64,000 nt of DNA. Origin: Pararhodobacter sp. Lineage in GTDB: Bacteria > Pseudomonadota > Alphaproteobacteria > Rhodobacterales > Rhodobacteraceae. The stretch covers positions 1,891,001-1,955,000 of the forward strand of contig NZ_JAUCBZ010000015.1 of assembly GCF_034676545.1 (NCBI RefSeq). Direction: 5' to 3'. Positions 47,395 through 56,173 of the stretch are shown here, one piece after another. The first letter of the stretch is position 1; every line of letters starts with the position of its first letter. The position numbers and the translations under genes were made by a program. The notes beneath the pieces are model-generated. The model saw nothing but the letters and a program-made list of their open reading frames with translations. It had not been told where the DNA came from and ran no database searches.

Positions 47395-48892
47395 GGTCTA
47401 TCTCAAGAACGCCAGCACGCGGGACTTCGCCGCCGAGGAATGGGACAGGCTTTGCGCCCGCGATCCCGCCTCGCTGGCGGTGGCCGAGATCGACCGCGAG
47501 ATCACGGTTGGCGATCTGATCCACAAGGCGCGGATGCGGGCGGGCCAGTTCATTGCGCAGGGTGCCGAACCCGGGTCGCGTGTGATCATCGCGCGGCCCA
47601 ATGTGATCGAATTCGTCATCGACTACCTGGCCGTGCGCCTGTGCGGCGCGGTGCTGGTCAACCTGCCCTGGTCGGCGGGAACCAGCATCACCGAACTGGC
47701 CGATATTCTGGATGCCAAGGTCGTCGTCCTGACCGAGCATCTGGTGGGCGACAATCCGTTGTTCGACCAGCTGGGCGCGCGGCGCTTCCGCGAGAACGAG
47801 GCAGCGCCCATCGGACCAGAGCGCCCCATCCGGTGCCTGGGCGATGAACTGGCTTGGCTGGCCTGCACCTCGGGCACCACTGGAACGCCCAAGGCAGCAA
47901 TGCACACCGGCGCAACCTGGCAGCGTCAGACCGAGATGTTTGCCACGCATTTCGGCCTGACCAAGGACGACCCGATCCTGGTGTCGTCGCCGGTCGGCCA
48001 TGCCGTGTCGCTGCTGTTCGGCGTGCGTTTTTCCCTGCTTCTGAATTCGCCGATGGTGCTTGTGTCGCGCTGGAATATCGACACCGCCGTCACGCTGATC
48101 GACCGCTACAAATGCACCTTCACGGTGGCGCCAACGCCGTTCCTGATCGACATGGTGGCCTATGCCGAAAAACACGGCAACCAGCGCATCAAGACCTTGA
48201 AATTCTTCCCCTCGGCAGGGGCTCCGGTGCCGCGCACGCTGGTCCGCCGCGCCTTGGAGGCGATGCCAGGCTGTCAGGTCTGGTCCTATTTCGGAACTTC
48301 CGAAGCGGGCGCCGTGACCGCCGTGCCGCTGGACGCCGACCTTGACAAGCGGCTGGACACCGATGGCATCGCCACGCCCGGCACCAAGACCCGGGTGATC
48401 GACGGCGAATTGCAGATTCATAGCCCGGAACAGATGATGAAGGGTTATTGGAGCGGCGATCCCAAGGGTCGGCTGCACGCTGATGGCTGGTATCAAACCG
48501 GTGACGCCTGTGAGCAACGCGAAGACGGCTATATCAAGATGGTTGGCCGGGCGCAGGATATCATCCTGCGGGGCGGCGAGAACATCTCGCCGCTGGAAAT
48601 CGAGAATGCGTTGCTGAGCCATTCCGCCGTCGAAGACGTGGCGATTATCGGTTATCCAGATGATCGCCTCGGGTCCCGTTTGGCCGCAGTGGTCGTCAAG
48701 GCCGGTGAGGTGACGCTGACCGACCTGCGCAACCATTGCCAGGGCATCGGCCTAGACAAGGCAAAATGGCCGGAGTTCCTGACCTGCATCGACAAGATCC
48801 CGCTGTCGGCAATTGGCAAGGTGCAGCGCGGGGTTCTGGAAGATCACGTCTGGAACCTGATCAAATCCAAGCGCGCCGAAAGCGCATCCTGA
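47387..48892 (+). CDS. Acyl-CoA ligase (AMP-forming)
   Basis: This 501-residue ANL-superfamily enzyme activates a carboxylic acid to its CoA thioester through an acyl-AMP. The motifs are the P-loop LACTSGTTGTPKAAMHTG (about residue 161), the adenine motif VWSYFGTSEAG, the hinge TGDACEQREDGYIKMVGRAQD and the catalytic lysine in PLSAIGKVQRG near the end. The acid is unknown. Its place between the F420 oxidoreductase and a thioesterase suggests it acts on the product of HyuAB. It overlaps the upstream gene by eight bases. Confidence 0.92.
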   Translation: MAEVYLKNASTRDFAAEEWDRLCARDPASLAVAEIDREITVGDLIHKARMRAGQFIAQGAEPGSRVIIARPNVIEFVIDYLAVRLCGAVLVNLPWSAGTSITELADILDAKVVVLTEHLVGDNPLFDQLGARRFRENEAAPIGPERPIRCLGDELAWLACTSGTTGTPKAAMHTGATWQRQTEMFATHFGLTKDDPILVSSPVGHAVSLLFGVRFSLLLNSPMVLVSRWNIDTAVTLIDRYKCTFTVAPTPFLIDMVAYAEKHGNQRIKTLKFFPSAGAPVPRTLVRRALEAMPGCQVWSYFGTSEAGAVTAVPLDADLDKRLDTDGIATPGTKTRVIDGELQIHSPEQMMKGYWSGDPKGRLHADGWYQTGDACEQREDGYIKMVGRAQDIILRGGENISPLEIENALLSHSAVEDVAIIGYPDDRLGSRLAAVVVKAGEVTLTDLRNHCQGIGLDKAKWPEFLTCIDKIPLSAIGKVQRGVLEDHVWNLIKSKRAESAS

Positions 48893-48893
48893 C

Positions 48894-49334
48894 ATGAACA
48901 CGGGCCAGACACATCTGACGGTCGCCGACATTCAGGAACATATCGGTCGTTCCCGCTATCACCAGTTGTTTCGGCCCGAAGTGCTAGGCCTTGACCACGA
49001 CGCCATGACGCTGACGCTGCGCGTGTCGATGTGCGCTGAATTCGAACGCCAGCCGGGCACCGGGCAATGGCATGGGGGCGTTCTGGCGTCACTGGTGGAT
49101 ATCGCCGGCTGCTACGCGCTGATGCTGGTGGCCGGTGGGCCGATGCTGACGCTGAATTTCAGCACCGATTTTCTGCGCCTGGCCAGCTCGCCGCATCTCT
49201 GCGCCGTCGCCACCGTCCGGCGCGTCGGCCGGACTGTCGGCTTTGTCGATGTCGACATCACCGACGACGCCGGCGCAACGGTTGTGACAGGTCGCGCCTG
49301 CTATGCCATCCGTCCTGACAAGACACCAACGTGA
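48894..49334 (+). CDS. PaaI-type hotdog thioesterase
   Basis: This 146-residue hotdog-fold protein has the PaaI-like helix segment QWHGGVLASLVDIAGCYALM (catalytic HGG...D) and the TLNFSTDFLRLA strand. It probably cleaves an acyl-CoA of the same pathway, releasing trapped CoA or forming the final acid. One base separates it from the ligase gene. No stand-alone promoter is visible. Confidence 0.85.
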   Translation: MNTGQTHLTVADIQEHIGRSRYHQLFRPEVLGLDHDAMTLTLRVSMCAEFERQPGTGQWHGGVLASLVDIAGCYALMLVAGGPMLTLNFSTDFLRLASSPHLCAVATVRRVGRTVGFVDVDITDDAGATVVTGRACYAIRPDKTPT

Positions 49335-49351
49335 TACAGAAAGGCGACGAC

Positions 49352-50041
49352 ATGACCGAGTATTCCAGCAAGATGAAGATCGCGATCATCGGTGGCACCG
49401 GGTCCCTGGGGGCGGGGCTGGCCCTGCGCTGGGCGCGCGCCGGGCACAGCGTGACCATTGGGTCGCGGGATGGCGCGCGCGCCGCCGACCGCGCCGCCGA
49501 GCTTTCGGCACAGGCCGGGGCCGACATTTCGGGCCGGGAAAACGCCGCCGCCGCCGCCTGGGGCGATCTGGTGGTCATGGCGGTGCCTTATGCCAGCCAC
49601 GCCGCGACGCTGGACAGCATCAAGGCGCATCTGGCGGGAAAGATCCTGGTCGATGTGACCGTTCCACTGGTGCCGCCAAAGGTGCGCGTCGTGCAACTGC
49701 CTGAAGGCGGGTCGATCGCCAAGGCCGTGCAACAGCAACTTGGCGACGGTGTGCGCGTGGTCTCGGCGTTTCAGAATGTTGCCGCCGCGCACCTGAACGA
49801 CCTGACCCACAGCATCGATTGCGACGTGCTCGTTTGCGGCAATGACAAGGTCGCGCGCGAGACCGTCATCGCGCTGGCCAGGGACGCCGACATGAAGGCT
49901 TGGCATGCGGGCCGGATCGACAATTCCGCTGTTGCCGAAGCCCTGACGTCCGTGCTGATCTTCATCAACGGCACCTACAAGATCGACGGCGCCGGGATCA
50001 GGGTCGTGGGTGAAGCGCACGCCGAAGACGCTCAGGGATAG
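49352..50041 (+). CDS. npdG: F420H2:NADP oxidoreductase (NpdG/Fno)
   Basis: This 229-residue Rossmann protein moves hydride between F420 and NADP. It starts KIAIIGGTGSLGAGLALRWA (GxGxxG), has TIGSRDGARA for NADP phosphate binding, VVMAVPYASHAATLDSI, and VVSAFQNVAAAHL with CDVLVCGND, all typical of archaeal Fno and NpdG. It lets the operon exchange electrons between F420H2 and the NADP(H) pool. ATG 49352 follows AGAAAGG; an in-frame GTG at 49331 would overlap the upstream stop and add seven residues. Confidence 0.9.
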   Translation: MTEYSSKMKIAIIGGTGSLGAGLALRWARAGHSVTIGSRDGARAADRAAELSAQAGADISGRENAAAAAWGDLVVMAVPYASHAATLDSIKAHLAGKILVDVTVPLVPPKVRVVQLPEGGSIAKAVQQQLGDGVRVVSAFQNVAAAHLNDLTHSIDCDVLVCGNDKVARETVIALARDADMKAWHAGRIDNSAVAEALTSVLIFINGTYKIDGAGIRVVGEAHAEDAQG

Positions 50042-50053
50042 GCAGGGAATCAC

Positions 50054-50833
50054 ATGTCCAGTCAGATCACACTTGCTGCGTTGAAGGACTTGCCGCTTGT
50101 TCAGGCAGGGGACAATCTGGGTGATCTGATTTCCGATGGCCTGCAGCGCGCAGGGATCACGTTGCTGGATGCCGACATCCTGGTTGTGGCGCAAAAGATC
50201 GTGTCCAAGGCCGAGCGGCGGATGGTTGACCTGAACACTGTCACGCCCGGACCCGCCGCGCGCCAACTTGCCGCCGAGATCCACAAGGATCCCCGACTGG
50301 TCGAGGTGATCCTGTCCGAGAGCAAGAGCGTCATCCGCAAGAAACCCGGCATCCTGATCGTCGAGCACCGGCGCGGCTGGATCATGGCCAATGCCGGGGT
50401 CGATGCCTCGAACGTCGCCAGCGGAACGAACGAGGAGAACGTGCTGCTGCTGCCGGAAGACCCCGAGAAAAGCGCAGCCGGGTTGAAGGCCGCGCTGGAT
50501 CGGCGTCATGGCTGCCGCTGTGGCGTGGTGATCGCCGACAGTTTTGGGCGTTCCTGGCGCCTGGGCACGACCGGCGTGGCAATCGGCGCCGCCGGTATCC
50601 CCAGCATCTGGGACCGGCGCGGCGAGACCGATCTGTTCGGGCGCGCGTTGCAGGTGACACAACAGGCGATCGCCGACGAACTCGCTTGCGCAGCCTCGCT
50701 GCTGCAAGGTGGGGCTGCCGAGGGTCGCCCGGTGGTTCATCTGCGTGGCCTCGATTTCGAGGGCAGCGCCACCGCCGTCGCTCGGCCTGCGTCTGATCTA
50801 ATCCGCGACATATCAGAGGATTTGTTTCGATGA
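50054..50833 (+). CDS. cofE: F420-0:gamma-glutamyl ligase (CofE)
   Basis: CofE adds glutamate residues to F420-0 using GTP. The 259-residue product has the family motifs DADILVVAQKIVSKAE, DPRLVEVILSESKSVIRKKP and the metal/GTP region VIADSFGRSWRLGTTGVAIG. It is only the ligase domain, without the C-terminal nitroreductase-like domain of mycobacterial FbiB. It overlaps cofD by four bases (ATGA). Confidence 0.93.
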   Translation: MSSQITLAALKDLPLVQAGDNLGDLISDGLQRAGITLLDADILVVAQKIVSKAERRMVDLNTVTPGPAARQLAAEIHKDPRLVEVILSESKSVIRKKPGILIVEHRRGWIMANAGVDASNVASGTNEENVLLLPEDPEKSAAGLKAALDRRHGCRCGVVIADSFGRSWRLGTTGVAIGAAGIPSIWDRRGETDLFGRALQVTQQAIADELACAASLLQGGAAEGRPVVHLRGLDFEGSATAVARPASDLIRDISEDLFR

Positions 50834-51777
50834 CAGGCCCGGTTCTTACCTTGTCAGGCGGCGTCGGCGGGGCAAAGCTGGTCTTTGGCCTGGCCCAGGT
50901 GGTTGCCGGGGACGATCTGATCGTCGCTTGCAACACCGGGGATGACTTTGACCACCTGGGGCTGCGCGTTTGCCCGGATATCGACTCGGTCCTGTATGCA
51001 CTGGCCGGGCTGTCCGATCAGGTCCGGGGTTGGGGCCGTAAAGACGAAACTTGGACCTTCATGGCCGCACTCGCGGGGCTGGGCGGACCCGGCTGGTTCA
51101 ACCTGGGCGACGGCGATCTGGCAACGCATGTCCTGCGAACCGATCTCTTACGCCAGGGGCGCAGCCTGGGCGACGTGACCCTGGACTTAGCCCGCAGGTT
51201 GGGCATCTCGGCACAGGTCCTGCCGATGAGCGACGACACCGTCGCGACCATCGTTCAGACCAAAACCGGCCCGCTGGCGTTTCAGACCTATTTCGTGCGC
51301 GATCAATGCGCGCCGGCGGTGACGGGTTTTGCCTTTGACGGGCTGCCCGTCGCCCGCCCGCACCCCCGCATTCTGGAGGCAATGCGCGCCGCGCCCCGCG
51401 CCATCGTGATCGCGCCCTCGAATCCCTATGTCAGCATCGACCCGATCCTGCACCTGCCGGGGATGCGCGACGCGCTGACTGCGGCACGGGCACCCATAGT
51501 CGCGGTGTCACCCATCGTCGGCGGCAAGGCGCTGAAGGGTCCGGCAGCCAAGATGATGCTGGAACTGGGCAGGGATGTCTCGGTTCTGGGGGTGGCCCGG
51601 CACTATCTGGGCCTGATCGACGGTCTGGTGATTGACGTGCAGGACGCCGCCTTTGCCCCGGCGATCCGCGACCTTGGGATCGCCGTGCATGTCGCGCAAA
51701 CCGTGATGACCGATGCCGAAAGCCGCGCGGCCCTGGCCCGGGCGACACTGGATTTTGCAGCCGGGATCGAGCGATGA
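50830..51777 (+). CDS. cofD: Phosphate-(acyl) transferase CofD/FbiA
   Basis: CofD transfers a phospho-lactyl, phosphoenolpyruvyl or phosphoglyceryl group from the activated guanosine donor made by CofC to Fo, giving (dehydro-)F420-0. The 315-residue product has LSGGVGGAKLVFGLAQVV near the N-terminus, CNTGDDFDHLGLRVCPDID, and IAPSNPYVSIDPIL, all CofD hallmarks. It overlaps cofE and cofC by four bases each, so expression is coupled. Confidence 0.95.
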   Translation: MTGPVLTLSGGVGGAKLVFGLAQVVAGDDLIVACNTGDDFDHLGLRVCPDIDSVLYALAGLSDQVRGWGRKDETWTFMAALAGLGGPGWFNLGDGDLATHVLRTDLLRQGRSLGDVTLDLARRLGISAQVLPMSDDTVATIVQTKTGPLAFQTYFVRDQCAPAVTGFAFDGLPVARPHPRILEAMRAAPRAIVIAPSNPYVSIDPILHLPGMRDALTAARAPIVAVSPIVGGKALKGPAAKMMLELGRDVSVLGVARHYLGLIDGLVIDVQDAAFAPAIRDLGIAVHVAQTVMTDAESRAALARATLDFAAGIER

Positions 51778-52442
51778 CTAATGTGTTGATCCCCGTCAAG
51801 GACCTGTCGCGGGCCAAGGGGCGCCTGCAGGGACTGCTGAGCCCCGACGAACGCGCGGGGCTGGCGCTGGCGATGCTGCGTGACGTGCTGACGACGCTTC
51901 GCTCTGGCGATCTGGGCGAGATCTGGATCGTGGCGCATGACAACAGCGTCTTTGACCTTGGCCGGGAATTCGGCGCGCAGGCTATCCGAGAGAGCGTTTC
52001 GCAGGGCTATAACAACGGTGTCGCGGCTGGGTTGCAGGCGGTGGACGCGCGGCGTCCGGTGATGGTGCTGCCCGCCGATCTGCCGTTCTTGCACGCGCAG
52101 GACGTCGCGCGCCTGTCCGCGCCGCGCGCCGTGGATGCGCCGTTCATCGGCATCGTGCCTGACCGCCACAATCGCGGAACGAACGGCCTGTTGCTGTCGC
52201 GCCCGGATCTGATCGCCCCTGCCTTTGGGCACAACAGCTTTTTCAAACACAAGGCGGCAGCCGCCCGGGCCGGAGTGACGGCAAAAGTGTTCCCGCTGAA
52301 CAGCATGGCCGTCGATATCGACTGCGCCGAAGACCTGTTCACCCTGGCCCGCTCTGACCAGCCTGGCGCTGCAGTGCGTTTCCTCCAGGCGCTAATGGCG
52401 CAACGGCCACTTGTAGAAAACCTGTCGATGGGTGTCGCATGA
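51774..52442 (+). CDS. cofC: Phospholactate/PEP/phosphoglycerate guanylyltransferase CofC
   Basis: CofC (FbiD) activates the side-chain acid with GTP. The 222-residue product begins VLIPVKDLSRAKGRLQGLLS, has the MVLPADLPFLHAQDVARL metal-binding strand and the DRHNRGTNGLLLSRPD substrate loop. Relatives differ in whether they use 2-phospholactate, PEP or 3-phosphoglycerate; the residues seen do not let me decide. It overlaps cofD and fbiC by four bases. Confidence 0.92.
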   Translation: MTNVLIPVKDLSRAKGRLQGLLSPDERAGLALAMLRDVLTTLRSGDLGEIWIVAHDNSVFDLGREFGAQAIRESVSQGYNNGVAAGLQAVDARRPVMVLPADLPFLHAQDVARLSAPRAVDAPFIGIVPDRHNRGTNGLLLSRPDLIAPAFGHNSFFKHKAAAARAGVTAKVFPLNSMAVDIDCAEDLFTLARSDQPGAAVRFLQALMAQRPLVENLSMGVA

Positions 52443-54793
52443 CCTATGTTCCAAAGAACCTCGAACTCCGCGTCGGAGTAACAGACACTGAGGCCGCATC
52501 GCTGCTGGACGTTCCGCTGCACTTATTGATGGCGCGTGCCCAGGCACTGCGCGATCAGGGCCACGGGCGGCTGATCAGCTATTCCCGCAAGGTGTTCATC
52601 CCGCTGACTGAACTCTGCCGCGACGTGTGTCACTATTGCACCTTTGCCAAGTCGCCGCGACGGATTGCGGCGCCCTATCTGACGCCCGAACAGGTGTTGG
52701 AGATCGCCCGCGCGGGTCAGGCGGCGGGCTGCAAGGAGGCGCTGTTCACCCTGGGCGACAAGCCGGAACTGCGGTATCGCGCCGCGCGCGAGGCCCTGGA
52801 CCGGATGGGATACCAGAGCACGCTGCACTACCTGGCGGCGATGGCCGAACTGGTGATCCGCGAAACCGGGCTGCTGCCGCATCTCAACCCCGGCGTGATG
52901 ACCCGCGACGAGATGGCGATGCTGCGCCCGGTTGCGGTGTCGATGGGCATCATGCTGGAAACCGTCTCGGCGCGGCTGGGGGAAAAGGGGAACTGCCACG
53001 CCGGGTCGCCTGACAAGGACCCGCGCGTCCGGCTGGAAACGCTGCGCGGTGCGGGCGAGCTCAAGATCCCGTTCACCTCGGGCATCCTGATCGGCATCGG
53101 CGAAACCCGGGCCGAGCGGATCGACAGCCTGCTGGCGCTGCGTCGTCTGCACCAGGAGTACGGGCATCTACAGGAAATCATCATCCAGAATTTCCGCGCC
53201 AAGCCGGATACGCGGATGGCAAACTGGCCAGAACCCGATCTGGCCGATCTGCAATGGACCATCGCTGTCGCGCGGCTGATCTTTGGCCCCGCCATGTCGA
53301 TCCAGGCTCCGCCCAACCTGTCGCGGGGTGGCGATGGGCTGATTGCGGCCGGGATCAACGACTGGGGCGGCGTCTCGCCGGTCACGCCGGACCATGTGAA
53401 CCCCGAGGCGCCCTGGCCGCATCTGGACCAACTGGCCGCCGATACCGCCCGCTGCGGCAAGATCCTGGTCGAACGGCTGGGCATCTACCCGGCCTTTGCC
53501 CATCAGAAAAACGCCTGGCTGGACAAGGCCTTGCGCAAGCCGGTGCTGGATCGGATCGACGCCGACGGTCTGGCGCGGACCGACCCCTGGGTTCCCGGCA
53601 GCGCCGGTCAGGCCCTGCCCAACCTGCCAGCTTCGCCCGTCGTCGTGCCGGACCTGACCCTGTCGCGCATCCTGTCGGACGCGGACAGGGGCGAAATCCT
53701 GCGCGAAGCCGATGTCTGCCGCATGCTGGCCGCCCGCGATGGCGAGGTGCACGAGGTGATGCAGGCCGCCGACGCGGTGCGCAAACGGGTCAGCGGCGAG
53801 ACCGTCAGCTATGTCGTCACGCGCAACATCAACTACACCAACATCTGCTATTTCAAGTGCAAGTTCTGCGCGTTCTCCAAGGGCAAGATGAGCGAGAACC
53901 TGCGTGGCCGCCCCTATAATCTGGGTGCCGACGTGGTGGTGCAGCGCGCCCGCGAAGCCTGGGAAAGGGGCGCCGTCGAAGTCTGTTTGCAAGGCGGGAT
54001 TCACCCCGACTACACCGGCCAGACCTATCTGGACATCCTGCGCGCGATCAAGTCGGACCTTCCGGACATGCATGTCCACGCATTCTCGCCGCTCGAGGTG
54101 CATCAGGGCGCCGCAACGCTGGGCATTCCGGTGCCGGATTTCGTCGCGCGTCTGATCGACGAAGGCCTGGGCAGCCTGCCGGGCACCGCCGCCGAGATTC
54201 TCGATGACGAGGTGCGGCGTGATTTGTGCCCGGACAAGATCACCACCGCGCAATGGTTCGAGGTGATAAACGCCGCCCATACCCAGGGGCTGCGGACGAC
54301 GGCGACGATCATGTTCGGCCACATCGACCGCCCGGTGCACTGGGCGCGGCACCTGTTGCGGTTGCGCGACCAGCAGATGCGGACCGGCGGGTTTACCGAA
54401 CTGGTGCCGCTGCCATTTGTGCACATGGAATCGCCAATCTACCTGAAGGGCGACTCGCGCAAGGGGCCGACCTGGCGCGAATCCGTCCTGCTCCATGCGG
54501 TCGCTCGGCTGGCGCTGAACCCGCACATTCCCAACATCCAGGCGTCCTGGGTCAAACTGGGCCCCGATGGCGTGGCCGCCTGTCTTGCAGCGGGGGTGAA
54601 CGACATCGGCGGCACCTTGATGGATGAAACCATCACCCGTTCGGCGGGCGCGTCGCATGGCCAGGAGATGTCCCCGTCCGCGATGGAGGCCTTGCTGGCG
54701 CGGGTCGGACGGCCGGCGCGGCAGCGCACCACCCTGTATCAAGATGCATCCTTGGATCGCCGCGCGGCATCCTTTGCGGCGTCTCCTGCCTGA
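52439..54793 (+). CDS. fbiC: Fo synthase, fused CofG-CofH (FbiC)
   Basis: This 784-residue protein is the two-part radical-SAM enzyme that makes the deazaflavin Fo from tyrosine and a ribitylaminouracil. The N-terminal CofG half has its CX3CX2C cluster at Cys60, Cys64 and Cys67 (CRDVCHYC). The C-terminal CofH half has its own cluster near Cys470, Cys474 and Cys477 (CYFKCKFC). The fused form is typical of actinobacteria and of bacteria that gained F420 by transfer; archaea have separate genes. It is the last gene of the overlapping block, and a gap of 111 bases separates it from the thiolase gene. Confidence 0.96.
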   Translation: MTYVPKNLELRVGVTDTEAASLLDVPLHLLMARAQALRDQGHGRLISYSRKVFIPLTELCRDVCHYCTFAKSPRRIAAPYLTPEQVLEIARAGQAAGCKEALFTLGDKPELRYRAAREALDRMGYQSTLHYLAAMAELVIRETGLLPHLNPGVMTRDEMAMLRPVAVSMGIMLETVSARLGEKGNCHAGSPDKDPRVRLETLRGAGELKIPFTSGILIGIGETRAERIDSLLALRRLHQEYGHLQEIIIQNFRAKPDTRMANWPEPDLADLQWTIAVARLIFGPAMSIQAPPNLSRGGDGLIAAGINDWGGVSPVTPDHVNPEAPWPHLDQLAADTARCGKILVERLGIYPAFAHQKNAWLDKALRKPVLDRIDADGLARTDPWVPGSAGQALPNLPASPVVVPDLTLSRILSDADRGEILREADVCRMLAARDGEVHEVMQAADAVRKRVSGETVSYVVTRNINYTNICYFKCKFCAFSKGKMSENLRGRPYNLGADVVVQRAREAWERGAVEVCLQGGIHPDYTGQTYLDILRAIKSDLPDMHVHAFSPLEVHQGAATLGIPVPDFVARLIDEGLGSLPGTAAEILDDEVRRDLCPDKITTAQWFEVINAAHTQGLRTTATIMFGHIDRPVHWARHLLRLRDQQMRTGGFTELVPLPFVHMESPIYLKGDSRKGPTWRESVLLHAVARLALNPHIPNIQASWVKLGPDGVAACLAAGVNDIGGTLMDETITRSAGASHGQEMSPSAMEALLARVGRPARQRTTLYQDASLDRRAASFAASPA

Positions 54794-54904
54794 GCAAAGG
54801 CGGCGAACCGGCGTCGATCCGTCCGTAGCCCTCAAACCTCCCACCTCCTCTCCTACTGGACAAGGCGAGCAGCCTTGCAACATCCTGCTGAAAGGAAGAA
54901 CGCC

Positions 54905-56113
54905 ATGCGCGACGCCGTGATCTGTGAACCGCTGCGCACGCCGGTCGGCGGCTATGGTGGAACCTTTCGGGACCTGCCAGCCGCCGATCTGGCCGCGCTG
55001 GTGATCCGGGAATTGGTCAACCGCACCGGCCTGCGGAGCGAGGACATCGACGATGTCATCCTCGGACAATGCTATCCCAATGCCGAGGCCCCCGCGATCG
55101 GGCGCGTGGCGGCGCTTGATGCCGGGCTTGATATCTCGGTGCCCGGTGTCCAGATCGACCGGCGCTGCGGGTCCGGCCTGCAGGCCGTGATCGACGCGGC
55201 GATGCGGGTCCAGACCGGCGCCGCCGACCTGATCATCGCTGGCGGCGCTGAATCGATGAGTCAAGCCGAATATTATACTTTGGGGGCGCGTTGGGGCCTC
55301 GGGGGGCGCGACGCCGGTTTTCATTGCCGGATCGGGCGCGGGCGCGTGACCTCGGGCGGCAAGGCTTATCCGATCCGCGGCGGCATGCTGGAAACTGCCG
55401 AGAACCTGCGACGCGATTTTGCGATCAGCCGCAGTGAACAAGATGCCTTTGCCGTCGCCTCGCACGCCAAGGCCGTGGCGGCGACCGCCGCAGGTAAGTT
55501 CAGCGATGAAATCGTGCCGGTCACCGTGAAGACCCGCAGGGGCATGGTCCGGTGGACCACCGACGAACACATCCGCCAGGAAGCGACGCTGGAAAGCCTG
55601 TCGACCCTGCGCCCCATCTTGGGCCGAGACGACCCCGAAGCGACGGTGACCGCGGGCAATGCCAGCGGGCAGAACGATGCCGCTGCCGCCTGCATCGTCA
55701 CCACACGCCTTAGGGCCGAGTCGATGGGGCTTAAGCCCCTTGGCCGGCTGGTCAGCTGGGGAGTGGCCGGGGTCGGGCCCGAACGCATGGGCATCGGCCC
55801 GGTGCCCGCGGTGTCCCGTGCGCTGGCCAAGGCCGAACTGACACTTGCGGACATGGACCTGATCGAGCTGAACGAGGCCTTTGCCACCCAGGCCATCGCC
55901 TGCCTGCGGTGGTGGGATCTGGCTGTCGATGACGCGCGGCTCAATGTCAACGGCTCTGGCATTTCGCTGGGTCACCCGGTGGGCGCGACCGGCGCGCGCA
56001 TCATCGCCACCATGCTGCGCGAAATGGATCGCCGCGGCGCGCGCTACGGACTCGAGACCATGTGCATCGGTGGCGGGCAAGGGCTGGCGGCGGTGTTTGA
56101 ACGCGTTGAGTGA
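54905..56113 (+). CDS. Thiolase (acetyl-CoA C-acyltransferase)
   Basis: This 402-residue thiolase cleaves a beta-ketoacyl-CoA with CoA, or runs the reverse condensation. The nucleophile is Cys88 in IDRRCGSGLQAV; the other catalytic parts are NEAFATQ, the GHPVGATGAR histidine and CIGGGQG near the C-terminus. Sequence and length fit the degradative (FadA/PcaF-like) class. It is 111 bases after fbiC, on the same strand, likely in the operon or under its own promoter. A thiolase after a CoA ligase is what a beta-keto-acid route needs. The start at 54905 gives MRDAVICEPLRTPVG. Confidence 0.93.
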   Translation: MRDAVICEPLRTPVGGYGGTFRDLPAADLAALVIRELVNRTGLRSEDIDDVILGQCYPNAEAPAIGRVAALDAGLDISVPGVQIDRRCGSGLQAVIDAAMRVQTGAADLIIAGGAESMSQAEYYTLGARWGLGGRDAGFHCRIGRGRVTSGGKAYPIRGGMLETAENLRRDFAISRSEQDAFAVASHAKAVAATAAGKFSDEIVPVTVKTRRGMVRWTTDEHIRQEATLESLSTLRPILGRDDPEATVTAGNASGQNDAAAACIVTTRLRAESMGLKPLGRLVSWGVAGVGPERMGIGPVPAVSRALAKAELTLADMDLIELNEAFATQAIACLRWWDLAVDDARLNVNGSGISLGHPVGATGARIIATMLREMDRRGARYGLETMCIGGGQGLAAVFERVE

Positions 56114-56173
56114 CGTGGCCCCGCCCTGTGGCCTCTGACCAGCGTCAAAGCCCACGCAGCGCCCACGCCGGGG

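Noticed and set aside
53168..56155. A 995-codon open frame opposite fbiC and the thiolase gene
   Set aside because: It spans two real genes on the other strand and encodes no known domain. It is a high-GC artefact.
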